A stretch of 64,000 nucleotides of DNA from Pinus tabuliformis (GCA_031772625.1 CM062816.1:1666575385-1666639384); one strand, 5' to 3'; shown: positions 1 through 12,420, counted from the first letter of the stretch. The notes: generated by a model not told the origin, from the letters alone. Translations and numbers: made by a program.

Positions 1-1860
1 CTAAAAAGATGTATATTTTATATATATCTATATATATATATATATATATATTGTGTAGTGTAATGAGAGGATTAAATTTGGATATAGAGGTCAATTTTTG
101 TAATCAATGTCTTAAATGCTAATGAAGCATGTGATGGATACTAAAATGCTAAACATGTGTCAGAGATAAATGAAATATCACTTATTTGGTTGGTTTTTGT
201 ATCTTGAAATAATTTTTGGACTTGACCTGAAACTCAAAATAAAATCAAAATTGAGTGTTTGGGTAAATAATCCATTAGTTCTACTAGACTTTGGACATCA
301 TACTTATGCTAGGGGCACCCCTCTTCCACTAATCACATGGTTTGATAGTAGTTTTATTTGGATGATTTCCTTGAATATAGATTTTCATTCAGTGAAATAC
401 ATTGCAAAAGTTATCTATAGAGGATCAACCTTTCACATTGTTTCCTAAATGGTGTATTGGTTCTTAGATTGTGAAAGCACGCATATGCTAGTTGATAGAA
501 TGTGGTTCTACTACTCCATTTAGTTTTCAATGTTCTATGACCATTTTTAATATGTCTTTGAATTACTTTGGGATCCAAGTTGTAATTCAGAATGTAATGA
601 AAATTGGGTGTTAGGTTACTAATTTGCCAATTTTTTTGAATTATTTTATGTCATATTTATGTTAAGGTCTCCCTTCCTCCTCTAGTTAAATTTCCTAGTA
701 TTTATTTTCTCAGATGACTTTTATATCTAGGGTTTCATTCAAGAGAATGCATCGGAAAATTTTGCTTTAGGGGTGGAGATCAACAACCACTATCTTGGTC
801 ATCACTAAAAGTTGCATTGATCCCAAAAATGCTAAAGCACATGTGTGTGATATGACATAATTTTGTTTTACTACTCCATGTGGTATTTATGCACATGGGT
901 TTGTCTTTGCATGTGTCCTTGAATGGTAGTTGGATGTGAGTAGTAACTTGTGATATGATAGAAATCAAGCACCATATAAATGGGCCATTGGTTCCATTTG
1001 ACTTAAGAAATCAAAATTATGCTTGAGGCACCCTTCCTCCATTGGCTACATGTTGTGACAATTGTCTTTTTGGATTGGTTTTGGATATAGCACTTTATTC
1101 CATAGGCTGCATTGCTAAAGTTCACTTTAGGGGCCATATTAGCAAATAGTTTCCCCAAACATTTATGGAGGATGTGTTCTCCATCAAAATTTTCAAATAA
1201 TGAGTTTGAGTGGATGTAATATTGTTCTACTGCTTTTTTTTTGTTATTCCTCTGTGATTATTTTTCCATTTTTCCCAAAATGCCATCACATTTGGATGTG
1301 AGTTACAACTCATCATATAATGGAATTCGAGCATTGTATTGGTGATATATAATTTCCATTAGAATTTAAACATCATAATAAGTAAGGCATCCCTTCATAC
1401 ATATAACACATGGGTTGGAAATTTTCTTTTCTAATGCGTGTGTATGTGTGTGTGTGTGTGTTTATAAACTTACATATCCATGAATTTATTCAATGGGATG
1501 AAATTCAAATTTTGATTTTAAGGCTTGAACTTCTAAAACTGACACCCTAGACATTGACAAAGGGCATGTTTACCTAGGAATGCTAAAATAAACATGTGCG
1601 CAATGATATAATGTTATTTTTCTCTTCTATCTAAATTTTATGCTATTGGGGACATTTTTTTGTGCATCCTTCAATTTAATTTCAATGTGATTTTTTACTT
1701 GTTATGTCTTAGAAACCAGGAATCACATTATTGAGATGTCAGCTTCATTGGAATATGGATATCATAATCATAGTAAGGGCACCCTTCCTCTACTAGTTAA
1801 ATGACATGATAGTTGTTTTTTTATCTAAGTTTTTCTTATAACATCGCTACCCAAAAAAAA
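1..1860. repeat. ~360-bp satellite-like tandem array, about five diverged units
   Basis: A landmark of the form GCACCCTTCCTC recurs at about 307, 667, 1029, 1388 and 1768, that is every 360-380 bp. A second landmark (GATGTGAGT followed by AACT) recurs at about 571, 931, 1294 and 1690 with the same spacing. Between them, further blocks (TTCTACTACTCC, CATTGCAAAAG-like, CATCATAAT-like) keep the same order. The units are strongly diverged, so the array is old. A short TA repeat (29-51) lies at its left edge. No coding potential is evident; the short frames inside are not conserved between units. About 1.4 related units recur at 56,892-57,396. Confidence 0.75.
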
Positions 1861-3225
1861 TTCACTACGGATGTAATTATGTGTTGTAATTCTTTTTTTT
1901 GAATTGAAACAAGAAAATGAAACAAATAAATGGTATAATAAGTAGGAAAAATAGCATATGCATATACATTTACGTTTTGTTTTTTAAAACAACAATGAGA
2001 ATGAAAATTGTATTACGTCAAATTTGCATTTCCTATGCAGTTGTTACATTCACAAATGTACTCAAAATTTGAGGCTTGGACCAGATAATGCTTTTATGGC
2101 ATTGGTTCCTCACAAGATAATTTTCTCCAAAAGTTAATAGGTTTCTCCCTAATTTCCCATTATTTCTATTATGTGCCCTTATGTTTCATTGATGACCAAC
2201 TCCTTTCTAATTCCTAAAACTCAAAGGTAAGGTGCAAGAAAGATAGAGTAGAGGTGCTTCACTCTTACAGATCTCTATTACAACAATTGTTCTAAACAAA
2301 GCCATTGTTGCCCCAAGCTATTGCTTTAATCCAAAATGCCAATAAGGTGGAAATAACATATAAGGATCAACTTTCCATTCAACTAATGCAACAACTAAAA
2401 CCACTTGATGCATTCCCCCCCACCCTTTCAAGCTAGGTTTAATCACAATGAGAATGTTGGTTAAACCTATCTACGTACATAACATAGATCAAATAATGAT
2501 GCATGGTAAGTCACATGAATCAACTAGATGTCCAATTGAATATATATGCATCGTGGAGACGCATATGAAATTACATTACCTCCTTATTATGTTATGGTAT
2601 GCAATAAGACCCAATATAGCACTTGATACCATAATTCCTTCAGTTTTGGAGCCTCTCTATGAGGACTATACTATTCCACTCTAACTCTCAATTTCTCTAG
2701 CTAGGGGTAAAAGCCATTATATTGAATATAATTTCAAAACGTAGGTTCTAATTTTAAGGAAACAACAAATCCAATTAGTATTGACATATTCAATATTGGT
2801 TTGGACTTGGGCTCAAAGGGCTAAGGAACCTCTAGAGGTTCCTAGGATATGAATTTTGATAGACTTTCCTAGTTGGTAGGCTGGCATATTCAGTCTTGTC
2901 GTCCCAGAAGGAGCAAAACAACCAACACTATAACCAAGTCTTATTCTTGTTGTTTGGTTAATTTATTTATAAATGAATTTCTAATATGGTTTTTTTATAT
3001 TTTGTTGTCAAATATATTATCTTGTTAGATATGATGTTTTCATTCAAATATGTTGTGAAATTATGTTGAAATTTATTTATGGTTTGAGGACCTCGAGATG
3101 GATTATTACACTCGAGCTTGATATGAGAAGAAAAATCATTTTTCTCTGTATTCTAGTTTCAACTGTTATCATTTGGATCCTACAATTACAATCAAACATA
3201 GGGCTTTGATTTATTGTTTTTAGTT
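1861..3225. other. No gene recognised; decayed intergenic or element sequence
   Basis: AT-rich sequence with only short frames, no repeat period and no protein motif that I can identify. The right part, from about 2.9 kb, may be the eroded upstream portion of the Ty1/copia element whose RT begins to be readable near 3,226. Confidence 0.5.
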
Positions 3226-4183
3226 TATATATGGACAATTTGATCCTCATGGGGAGTTCTTCATTTTTTATTCAAAATTTTAAGGAAGCATTAAAGGGAT
3301 AGTTTTCTATGTCAATCTTGGTCTGCTACATTACTATCTTAGCTTGCAAGTTCACAAATCTTCATAAGGGGTTTCCATATTCAAGCAAAAATATTCCTTG
3401 ATTTACTTTAGTGTTTTGGCATGGCTAATTGTAAGCCTGCACCTACTCCTTTTTATCTTGGTGTTACTATTACCACCATTTGCACCTCACCATGGGTAGA
3501 TCCTACATTGTATCGCCAATTGGATGATAGTACACTCTATTTGAAACACACCCAAACTGATATTTCTTTTGCAATAGAGTTGGTTTCTAGATTCTCTCAA
3601 GATCCTCATCAGAGTCACTAGAAAGTAGCAAAGCATATTCTGAGATACATTCAAGACACTTCCAATTTCGGCATTTAGTATACTATTGCTTCTCCTAAGC
3701 TTGTAGGTTTCATAGATTTTGACTTGGTTGGCTTAGTGGATGATCAAAATTCCAGCTCTTGATTTATTTTTTCTTGGTTCTAATCCTATTGCTTGGTTCT
3801 ACAAGAAATAGTCAGTGAATGCATTATCTACAACAAAAGTTGAGTATCAAGTTGAATTTATTACAAGTCAAGAAGTTATTTGGCTACAACATTTATTTAT
3901 TGACTTTGGTATTCAACAGGATCCACCTACTCTTCTCTAGTGTGATAATCATAGTATAATACATATTTCTAAAAACCTTGTGGGACATCAAAGGACCAAA
4001 TATATTGATTTCCATACACACTTCATTCACCAACTTACTCAAGATGGTGTTATTATCCTAGAGTATGTACCTACTGAAGAACATGTAGAAAATATCTTCA
4101 AATTTCCCTTGTCATCACTAAGGTTTCTTCAATTATGGCTAATGCTTGGAGTGAAGGAAGTTGTCCTTGTGGGGTCAGCTTGA
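3226..4183 (+). pseudogene. Ty1/copia RT-RNase H fragment (element H)
   Basis: Remnant of the 3' end of a Ty1/copia pol gene, which copies element RNA into DNA. Near 3,228 the frame reads YMDNLILMGSSS, the position of the copia RT active site YVDD, here with the second Asp changed to Asn. Then come the copia connection region (MANCKPAPTPF at 3,421; DPTLYRQL; LYLKHTQTDISFAIELVSRF) and RNase H: LVGFIDFDLVG (normally TDSDWAG) and, near the end, GHQRTKYIDFHTHFI and EYVPTEEHVENIFKFPLS. Several in-frame stops (for example at 3,619) and frameshifts near 3,680-3,960 make it non-functional. Gag, protease and integrase are not visible upstream. No LTR is recognisable downstream, where a poly-G tract and then element E follow. 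Confidence 0.85.
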
Positions 4184-4257
4184 GTCTTCCTTCCTTCACC
4201 TCCTCATTTTTTCTCTATTTCTATCTTTATTTTGTTATGTAATCTCTTTTGTTGGGT

Positions 4258-4291
<34 letters not shown>
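4258..4291 (+). repeat. Poly-G tract of 34 bases
   Basis: An uninterrupted run of 34 G, immediately preceded by GGGT. It lies about 75 bp after the copia RNase H end, where a copia polypurine tract would be expected, so it may be an expanded PPT. Length is likely variable or a sequencing/assembly artefact. It could form a G-quadruplex. Confidence 0.9.
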
Positions 4292-4293
<2 letters not shown>

Positions 4294-4364
4294 CTTTCCT
4301 ACATGTTTTTCTCCTTTTCTCTTCTTATGAGAGGTTGTACATGGGTGCCTAAGTAGGACTCTAT

Positions 4365-5211
4365 TGATTTTTTAAGGATCTTCTAAGTTGAAAATTACTT
4401 CATACGATTTCTTAATTTAATATTTCTTTCATTCACATTCATCATAAAGTGATTACACATAATATCTCAAAAAAATTCCAATAGAATCATAAAGAGACAA
4501 CCAAACAAGAGACATACAAGTTTAACCTAGGAAAACCCACATGGTGGAAAAACTCAACAACCTCTTCTTAGATAAATCATTAAGTTCAACATAGATACAT
4601 CAAGTAAAACATAACTTCTAACACAACCCTTGGTCACAGCTAGTCGTACTACCATTTGGATAAGTCAATTGTCTATCCAATTAACTCAACCTAATCTACT
4701 CAGAATTTGGACAATTATCTGCTTAAGAATTCATCTTATTCTTTCTTCCTTAGGAATTATGGCTTATGCCTCAGAAATCAGGTCTTTTGATGAACCTGGT
4801 ATGCCATAGAGAATAATTATGTCTAGGAGCTTGATTTTCCACAAAGAATTAACTTCACATAAACAGAAGAAGAGTGATCTAAAATATGCCTCATATGTGA
4901 TCTGAAATGTGCCTCAAATGATCTGAATTGAGCCTTAGAAGTGATCTGAATTTCTGCCCAATGGAGGAGGATGAATGGCCTATTTATAGTGAATGGATGA
5001 GGCTGAATATATGTGTCTTTTGGGATTGGCTAACATGATTTTCCTGGTCGGTCGACTTGACATTTTGAAGACATAAAATTTGATTTTTCAAAAATATAAT
5101 TTTCCCTCTTTTCAAATCGACATGAAGAATATGTCTTAATTTTAACATAACATCTATTAAAAGGGATAAAACATCATTTATGAAGGCCGACCATAGATAT
5201 AAAATTCAACA
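4365..5211 (-). repeat. 3' LTR of copia element E (847 bp)
   Basis: Bounded on the - strand by TGTTGAATTTT (high end) and ...AAAAAATCA (low end), a TG...CA pair. It matches 25,741-~26,275 over its low-coordinate ~530 bp, including the block with AAGAGACAACCAAACAAGAGAC. A purine-rich tract lies just outside the high end, as expected for a 3' LTR. Confidence 0.75.
4978..4989 (-). promoter_or_regulatory. TATA box of the E LTR promoter
   Basis: The - strand reads CTATAAATAGGC about 225 bp inside the LTR start, a strong plant TATA match in the expected place for the U3 promoter. This part is missing from the truncated 5' LTR, so the element's own promoter is lost there. Confidence 0.55.
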
Positions 5212-5224
5212 TTCCCTCTTTGCT
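5212..5224 (-). other. Polypurine tract of element E
   Basis: The - strand reads AGCAAAGAGGGAA directly before the TGTTGAATTTT LTR start. This is the usual plus-strand priming site of an LTR retrotransposon. Confidence 0.6.
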
Positions 5225-5940
5225 ATGGATGTATTCATAATGACTATCCAGATGTTCGCTTGTTGAAAAATTTCTCTAAGAAAAGGTTATAACAACTCAT
5301 CATCAAGATCAACATCAATTTATTACCTAGTCAGTAACTCTGAAACATGATAAATCAATAGCATCAACTAGCTACCATAATTTTGGTTGGTACCTATGGC
5401 CTGTGGTGCATCATCACTATAATCCTAGTTGGTACTCCTAACACAAGGTAAAACATTAGCATCAACTAATCACCATAATTATGGTCCATCTAACACATGG
5501 TATGCTGATTAGTTTTGCTTCACCATCATTCCGGTCAATATCTTTGATACAAAGTGAATCTACAAAGGCCACACTCTAGCTAAGTAACTATGGGGTTGAT
5601 GCTAATTGAGTTCAATCAACCTATCTAGAGAGTTCTAAGCTTTATGCTAAAATTAAACCACTCAACTCAGTGATAATGTGCCTCTAGTACCATTCTTTTT
5701 AATTATAGTCAATATATTTGACATAGGAATAATGTTTTTCCTTTTCTAGACCATTCTCCCAAATTCTAGTCAAACGTAACATGGGGAGAATGTTAGTCCC
5801 TTATGTTATCACCCTAAACCATTTTCTCTTATCCTAATAAACTTGGCCCAGGAAGAATGACTATCCTGAATGCCATAATTTCATCAGTCCCTCTTGCTAA
5901 GAGCGACATGCTCAATCAGTCCAAGCTTGTCCTCAAAGTA
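5225..5940 (-). other. E sequence between RNase H and PPT, no frame recognised
   Basis: On the - strand, sequence downstream of RNase H with stops in all frames. It is probably the decayed pol end and 3' untranslated part of element E. Nothing else was recognised. Confidence 0.45.
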
Positions 5941-6249
5941 TTGAAATTCCATCCTATAATAGAGTCTTTGTAAGCAATCTGCTTGACTGAAGAATAATAT
6001 TAAATCCATAATTATTCCTATTGTACCGTGTCTCAGTACTAGATCTCACTGTGGTTTGACTTGTCATCATGGTCTTCACCTTCACCCGATAAGGTAATCT
6101 TGAAAGTAGCCTTTGAAGCCATACTACTTCACAACTCATCAACCAAGTTGTAATATCCTCATATTCTACAGTACTGTGTGCAATAGATGTCTACTTCTTG
6201 TTCATCCAAGAAATCATTAGGAAGCCAAAAATGTAGTAATATATTGATT
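5941..6249 (-). pseudogene. Ty1/copia RNase H C-terminal fragment (element E, left part)
   Basis: Read on the - strand from the D insertion point, the frame gives NIYYYIFGF and then SCEVVWLQRLLSRL, matching the end of copia RNase H, where a Ser-Thr-Glu-Ala-Glu-Tyr motif is followed by EAVWLRRLL-like residues. Here that motif is degraded (VEYEDITTW). It continues directly from the fragment ending at 15,100 once D is ignored: both sides carry AACTC/GAGTT at the join. In-frame stops occur, so it is dead. Confidence 0.7.
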
Positions 6250-6254
6250 AACTC

Positions 6255-7642
6255 TGTAACAGCCCTGGTGAAAATTCCATGTAAAAATATATAAATACCA
6301 TGGATGATGGGACATGTACTCCAAGCTAAATGGTGGGAAAGACATCCTAGGGGGTGTTCATTTGGTTGTTTATGACTAAGGAAATTGGCAAAGGCAATGG
6401 CTGAGGCATTAAAGAGGCAAAAAGGTATTTTGGCACATTTATTTATGAAAATAATGGAAATTAGAAGAAAAGGAAGGTGAAAGGTCACATTTTGCATGTG
6501 AGGAGGAAATTGAAGGAAAATAATGGAAAATGAAGAAAATAGAGGCCTCATTAATAAAAAGGCTTTTGAAGATTAGTTGGTAGGCTTCTTCCTTTCAGTG
6601 TGAAGACATGGTCAGTTTAGCCTTGGAGCTCTCTCATTATTCTCTCTCTATCTCTCTCATACTCTTGGAGACTTAGAGTTTTCTTGGAACACTCTTGGAG
6701 GGTGTGGCATACTTGGATTCATAGAGCAAGAAGGCAAAATAAGAACAAGAAAGCGCAAGAAAGCATCGACATCAACAACTACATCAGATTTGCTTGTAGG
6801 TATTGAGTTGCATGTATGATTTATTCACTAGTTTTGGCATGCATGGCCCATGCATGTGGTTTCTTGGTTGTGATCTATCATTAGCATGGAGGATTGCCTG
6901 GATCGACAATGGATTGCCTAGCCTTGTGATTTCTTGGATAGCCATGGTGGTTGTGGGTTTACTTTCATTGCTTTGTTTTGGTTGGTTCTCATTATTCCAT
7001 AGCTTGGCTTGAGTTACTAGTCCTAGAAGCCATGGTTGAAAAAATGCTCTAGAAGCCCTGTAATAGTTTGGGTTAAGTTACTAGTCCTAGAAGCCCTGGT
7101 TGGACAAATGCTCTGGAAGCCCTTGGTGGGTTGAGTTACTAGTCCTGGAAGCCTTGGTTGGAGAAATGCTCTGGAAGCCCTGTATAAGCCGTGGGATGAT
7201 TTACTAGTTCCGAAAGCCTTGGTTGGATTAAAACTCTGTAAGCAATGGAAGGTTTGGATGGACCCCAATCTGATGATAGTTTTTGGTGATGTTCGACCGT
7301 GAGGTGGAATCACCGTTTGATGGGTTGAGGTGGGTGGCCTCGGGAAGCCCTGGATGAGTTTTGATTGATGTGTTCTATGAGATCCCACATTCATGCTTGG
7401 AATATGGCATGGGGTGATTGGCTGAAGAGAGACTTGGCTTAGCCAATCTATGGTTGGGTGGAACATGGTAGTCCCATCTCCGGTTGGTTCATTGCATTTA
7501 TTAATGAAAAAAAAAAATCATTCCCTTGATTTTCATGTGTAAATGTACTGATGTATATATGCATTTGATGGCTGATATGTTTATTGTATTTCTATTCCTA
7601 TTATGTTTTTTTTTATGCACATTTACCCCAGAGGTTGTTACA
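6255..7642 (+). repeat. 5' LTR of element D
   Basis: Starts TGTAACAGCC and ends GGTTGTTACA, with near-perfect inverted ends TGTAACA/TGTTACA. It matches 13,711-15,094 closely throughout. A TATA-like ATATATAAATACC lies about 30 bp from the start (6,287-6,299) and a CT-rich microsatellite near 6,632-6,660. An internal ~60-bp repeat occupies 7,010-7,255. The frames read inside it are by-products of that repeat. Confidence 0.92.
7010..7255 (+). repeat. ~60-bp tandem repeat inside the D LTR (about four units)
   Basis: Units of the form GAGTTACTAGTCCTGGAAGC, then GGTTGGA and AATGCTCTGGAAGCCCT, repeated with small changes. The same array is at 14,465-14,710 in the 3' LTR, so it predates the insertion of D. 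Confidence 0.8.
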
Positions 7643-7645
7643 GAG

Positions 7646-7657
7646 TGGTATCAAAGC
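7646..7657 (+). other. tRNA primer binding site of element D
   Basis: TGGTATCAAAGC, three bases after the LTR end. It differs by one base from the plant initiator tRNA-Met complement TGGTATCAGAGC. Confidence 0.85.
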
Positions 7658-7745
7658 ATGGTTCAAGCACTTGGATTGGATGGGCTCTATCATACGTAAA
7701 ATGAAGAACAAAGGTTAAATTTTATACCTTTCTGTCATATTTTTT

Positions 7746-8480
7746 ATAACTTTTATTCTGTGGAATATTAGAAGTCGAAAATTTGTCCATACTGATGTTA
7801 AATCCCACTGATAATGTGGTAAAAATTTCAGATATTGGTTCACAATACTTTAGGAATTATGATCTAAGGAAGATGACCTTCCTGAATGCACCTTTAAACA
7901 GGTCACGTTGGAATTTCTGCAATAACTTTTCTTCTGTAGGCTTTCAGAAGCTAAAAAATCGTCCACATTGAGGGGAAATACCAATGATTATGTGGTAGAA
8001 ATTTCAGATATTGGGTCGCAATATTTTAGGAGATATGAGCAGAGGGAGTCGAGCCTTCTGAATTCTCCTAAAATCAGGTCTCAAACAGGTCACAGTGAAA
8101 TTTTTTTAATAACTTTTATTCTGGGCACTCTCCGGAGCTGAAAGGTTTTCCACAATGAGAGGAAATCCCACTTATATTGAGATAAAAATTTCAAACATTT
8201 ATTCGCTATATTTTAGGAGATATGACCAGTATAAGTCGAGCTTTCTGGATACTCCTAGAATTATGCACCAAATACGATTGTGTTGGTATTTTGTTATAAC
8301 TTTTCTTCTATGAAATCTCAGAAGCTGAAAATTGAACCATAGTCAGTAATAACTCCACCGATCATAAAGTTCAGTTTTCATAACTTACACTACTATAGTT
8401 TAGGATATATGCATTGAATCATTTTCTATATTATTTTGCATGCAAAGTGTTTGATGAAATTCTTAAATGGTTCAATGATT
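7746..8480 (+). repeat. Tandem ~180-bp repeats in the 5' leader of element D (four units)
   Basis: Units begin ATAACTTTTATTCTG or ATAACTTTTCTTCTG at 7,746, 7,922, 8,109 and 8,296 (spacing 176, 187, 187). Each continues with a CAGAAGCTGAAAA-like block, a TCCACAxTGAGGGGAAAT-like block, TTTTAGGAGATATGA and often CAAACAGGTCAC before the next unit. The units lie directly downstream of the primer site. Related units occur in the same place in element K (51,378-51,700). Function unknown. They could be an RNA packaging, dimerisation or translation signal; that is inference. Confidence 0.8.
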
Positions 8481-11400
8481 AATGGCATACAAACTATTTG
8501 ATAAAATGCCCCAATGAGTATGTTGGTTGTGGCTGGGGATAGTATTGATGTGTAATAGTATTTCCGTATTTGATATATGCTTACTTGTATGCAAACAGTT
8601 TGCTATATTAGTATGCATTTAAAGTGTTCGAAGAAATGCTTACATGAAAATGTAATAGTATAGTAGTTGTTTTGAAGAAAATGTAAAAGTATGGTAATTG
8701 TTTGAAGAAAATGTTATTTTTTTTGGATGGGATAGTATTGTAGTATGATAATATGGATGTAACTGATCTATGCCTATTTTCATGCAAAGAATTTGAAGAG
8801 TTTCATGTAAGGAATTTGAAAGGTTGCATGTAAGGAAATGGAAAGGTGGCATGTTTTTAGTTATTATGTTACAAGTGGAATAAGTGCAATAATTTTGACA
8901 TAGTCTCATACAAATTTATGAGAAATAAAAATCAATTTCTTTTCAAGTGTGGTTAAATTTAGTAGATCTTTGGAGATCCCATTTCCATAATTGGACATTG
9001 GAGATCAAACCATTATAGTAGCTTCCTCCTTCTACCTTAGTGTGGACCATGGATAGTAAGGGGGTATGCTTATAGGTTGTTAGTATTTGTGAATGTTGAT
9101 TTCAAATTAATAGACACGATGTCTTTATTTTTGGAACATGTGACTGACTGTGTATGAATTATATGTTGCTTAAATGTTGATTTCATGATACCTACTTACA
9201 TCCTTGTATGTTAGGTTACATTTTTGTAATATTTTGATTACGTGTATTAGTCTTGTAGGTTGATTACAAGAATTGATCGCTTATGTTTGACTACATGCGT
9301 TTATGCATAGGTGTAGTTGATTTGGCATTGATTATGCATAATGTTGGTTGCATGTGGAAATGAGTACAATGGAGTAATGGTTGGTGTTATGCATGTATGG
9401 TCGTGGCTATGATTATTCATTTATAGTAGGTCAAACATGCCTTGTGAAGTCATTGTATGCAATTTAGGTCATCCTAATGCTATTGGTTTTTATGATGCTA
9501 ATGAGCTAGTTGAGATAGAGCAAGGGATGCAGATAATCATAATGAGGTTGCGGCATTGGAATTTGGGATAAGAGAAGATCTTCATACATGTATTGTATGT
9601 TTGGCATGCAGGTATGTAGATTAAGGATTTTTATATGCATTAGAGTTATATACATTAGGTTTATGAACATGTATTTGATGTTATGTTTACATTCATGATA
9701 GATGTTAGATGATTAGTGTGGTTATAGGCACATGTGTCAGGTAGTCAAGAATGATAGTAATCTATAGTTGTATGCATTTCTATTATTGTTTTATATTAGA
9801 TAACCTGATGATTATGTTTTGTGTTGTTGATGAGTATGATATATAGCTTATTGTTGTTATATGCTATTAACTTGATGATTAGGGTCATTTCATTGAGATA
9901 TTGATGTTATAATTTGGATTGGTCATATGCGTGATGGTTATGTTCATTGCCTTGAAGATCTTGATGTTATATGTATTGTGTTAACCTGGTTTGACCTATG
10001 CAGATGGTAATGGTTGCGATATTCAGGTATGAACTGACATATTTGTGAGATGGTGTCATACTAATCTAGATTCACTTTGCATATGTGTATGAGTTTACAA
10101 TGTGAACATATTAGTTAGTTACTGTTATGGATATCATGATTTATGTTGACATGTTGTAATGTTATATCCTGCTAACTAGATTGATTCCCCTCATATACAT
10201 TAAGGTATGAGTTTTCTTATGTCATATATTTGATGCTTGGTTGTTTGATTATGACATCTATTTGGTGTTTGAGTGTTTGATGCCTAGGTTATTTATTTAA
10301 CATGGTATTTTTGCAAGTGGTTGAATGATTGATGAATTGCTTAATATGAGTATGTGTTCAAATGATTTTGTTTTAAGATGATTGTACTAACATGTATGCG
10401 TTGAGACAGTTGATATGTACTTGAATGTAGTTGACAGTTGTAGCATTATGTCTAATGACTATGGATTATGACATGATTGTTTGTAAAAGTTGATTTTGAA
10501 TTGACAAATATGATTGTATTTATATTTGGAACATGTGGTTGACATGTGTGAGCATGATGCAGAGAGTTGCATGGAAAGAGAGGTTGCCATGAAATCTTGA
10601 AGAAGGCTTGGGTTGAGCTTTCCCTGGGAACCAAGAGGATTGAGTTATGGTGTCTATTATTACTCTTGTGCTTTTGGTATTTTACGATTATTGCGCTTGA
10701 TTTTCATATTTGATTGTGTCTGGTGCATAGCTATGCCACTTTGTTTGCGGAGTCATGTTGTTATTGGTTTTTATGGTCTTCTTCTTGTTTGTTTCTTATC
10801 TTGCCTTTTATGTTTTGAGTCTGGGGAATTGGTTGGGAAAGAGGAAAGTTGATGGAGCTCAAGGAGAGTTGTGTGGTACCTAAAAGGTAATGTAAGATTC
10901 AAATAAAGCTCAATGTATGAGTAAGCGTAGCGGAAGGTAAGACTATGAAAATCAAATTAGATTGGTTTGGTCCATTGGTGTAAATGGATAGTGGCAGTAT
11001 AGTCATGAGAAAGGTAACCAGAAAAGGTAAAGTAAATGGATCTTAGGCGTCATATGCCTTGGATGTGTTGGGAATTATTATTCTCAATATAGTGCATGTT
11101 GTGCATGAATAAGGAAGTTCTCTTAACCTAGACCTTATGTTATCTAGTAATTATCTTATGAACATGATTATGCCGATGTTTATATATGTATACATGAATG
11201 TATGTATGTCATTATCTGACAGGATCATGATTGTTTTATGCTAACATTTATATATGTATGTATGTATCCATGTATCTGTGTTACTATCTGACAGGGTTGT
11301 TAAGGATCATTCTTGTGGAGGAATGATTTATTATGCAGGAGAATGACATGAAGAGGTTCTTGGTCTTATGAGGAATCAATTGGGAAGAGTAGTCACCACA

Positions 11401-11589
11401 AATATACGAGGTCAGTATCATGTGAATATGATTTGGTATTGTATACTTGTATTATGCCTATGGTTATGTTATGATAGGTAACGTTGAAGGATACATCAAC
11501 AAAATGAAATCAGTATGGTCTGCAGCATGCTAGGATAAGCATGGATGAGATACCGGAAGCAAAGTTTCTTGGTAAGGACAATGTGGTTT
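8481..11589 (+). other. LARD D interior, no coding motif
   Basis: T- and G-rich on the + strand, with many ATG-like words (TTATGATGATTA, TGCATGTAAGG) but no long frame and no retroelement protein motif in the three + or three - frames. Short frames at 8,640-8,909 (-) and 10,613-10,852 (+) look accidental. Confidence 0.6.
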
Positions 11590-12420
11590 TGGATGTGTGA
11601 TACTACTGTATATGGTGTACATGTTTCATATATGATGTGTGCACATGCAGGGTTGTGTATACATAGCATGTGTACATATTATTTATGCAATGTTATGTAC
11701 ATGATGGTACAAATAGGGTTGTGCGAATATTTCATATGGAATGTTGTATACATATTGTACTGTCTTCATGATGTATATGCGGCATGTGTGCATATGGTGC
11801 TCTATGCATGTTGGATATGCAATTATGTGTACGGATGATGCTATGTACGTGTTAGATATGCAGTGCTATGTACAAGTGGTGTTACGTGCATGTGGTACAT
11901 TGGTACTATGTACATATGGTGTGGTGTGCAGAATTGTACAAGTGGTGATGTGTGCATGTGGTTCTGTGTACTTATTGTACAAGTGACGTTGTGTGCATGT
12001 GGTGCTATGTACATGTCGTGCATATGGCATTGTGTACATGTGGTTTCGCATACATGTCATGTGTGTGGTACTGTGTACATGTTGTACATATGGTATTGGT
12101 GCACATGTGGTAATGTGTGCATGTCATACATGTTGTGTCAAGGGCATGTAGTATTATGTATGTGCATCATGTAGTCATGGTATTTCGGCATGTGTACTCA
12201 TTGTGTGGTACTCTATGTAGGTACATGTATTGGGTGGTATTTCACATCAGGTATAGATGGATGCATTGTATTGTATACACTAGGTGTAGTTGTATGTGTT
12301 GTATGTCAGGTGTAGATGCATGTATTGCATGGTGTGGCATGTTGTGTGGTTGTATGTGTGTGATGCACACTATGTGTCTATGCACATGGTTGAGTAGAAG
12401 GCACTGGGTGTTTGTTGGGT
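11590..12420 (+). repeat. Degenerate TG/CA-rich repeat within element D
   Basis: Dense alternation of GTGTACATGTGG, CATATGGT and TGTGCATGTGG words for about 830 bp, with no fixed period. It gives overlapping Cys/Met/Val/Tyr-rich frames on both strands, which is what such a repeat does by chance. The alternating purine-pyrimidine pattern could favour Z-DNA or cruciforms. Confidence 0.7.

Noticed and set aside
6159-6551. 130-codon - strand frame over the start of the D 5' LTR
   Set aside because: It spans the boundary between element E and the LTR and is shorter in the other LTR (13,822-14,007); not a gene.
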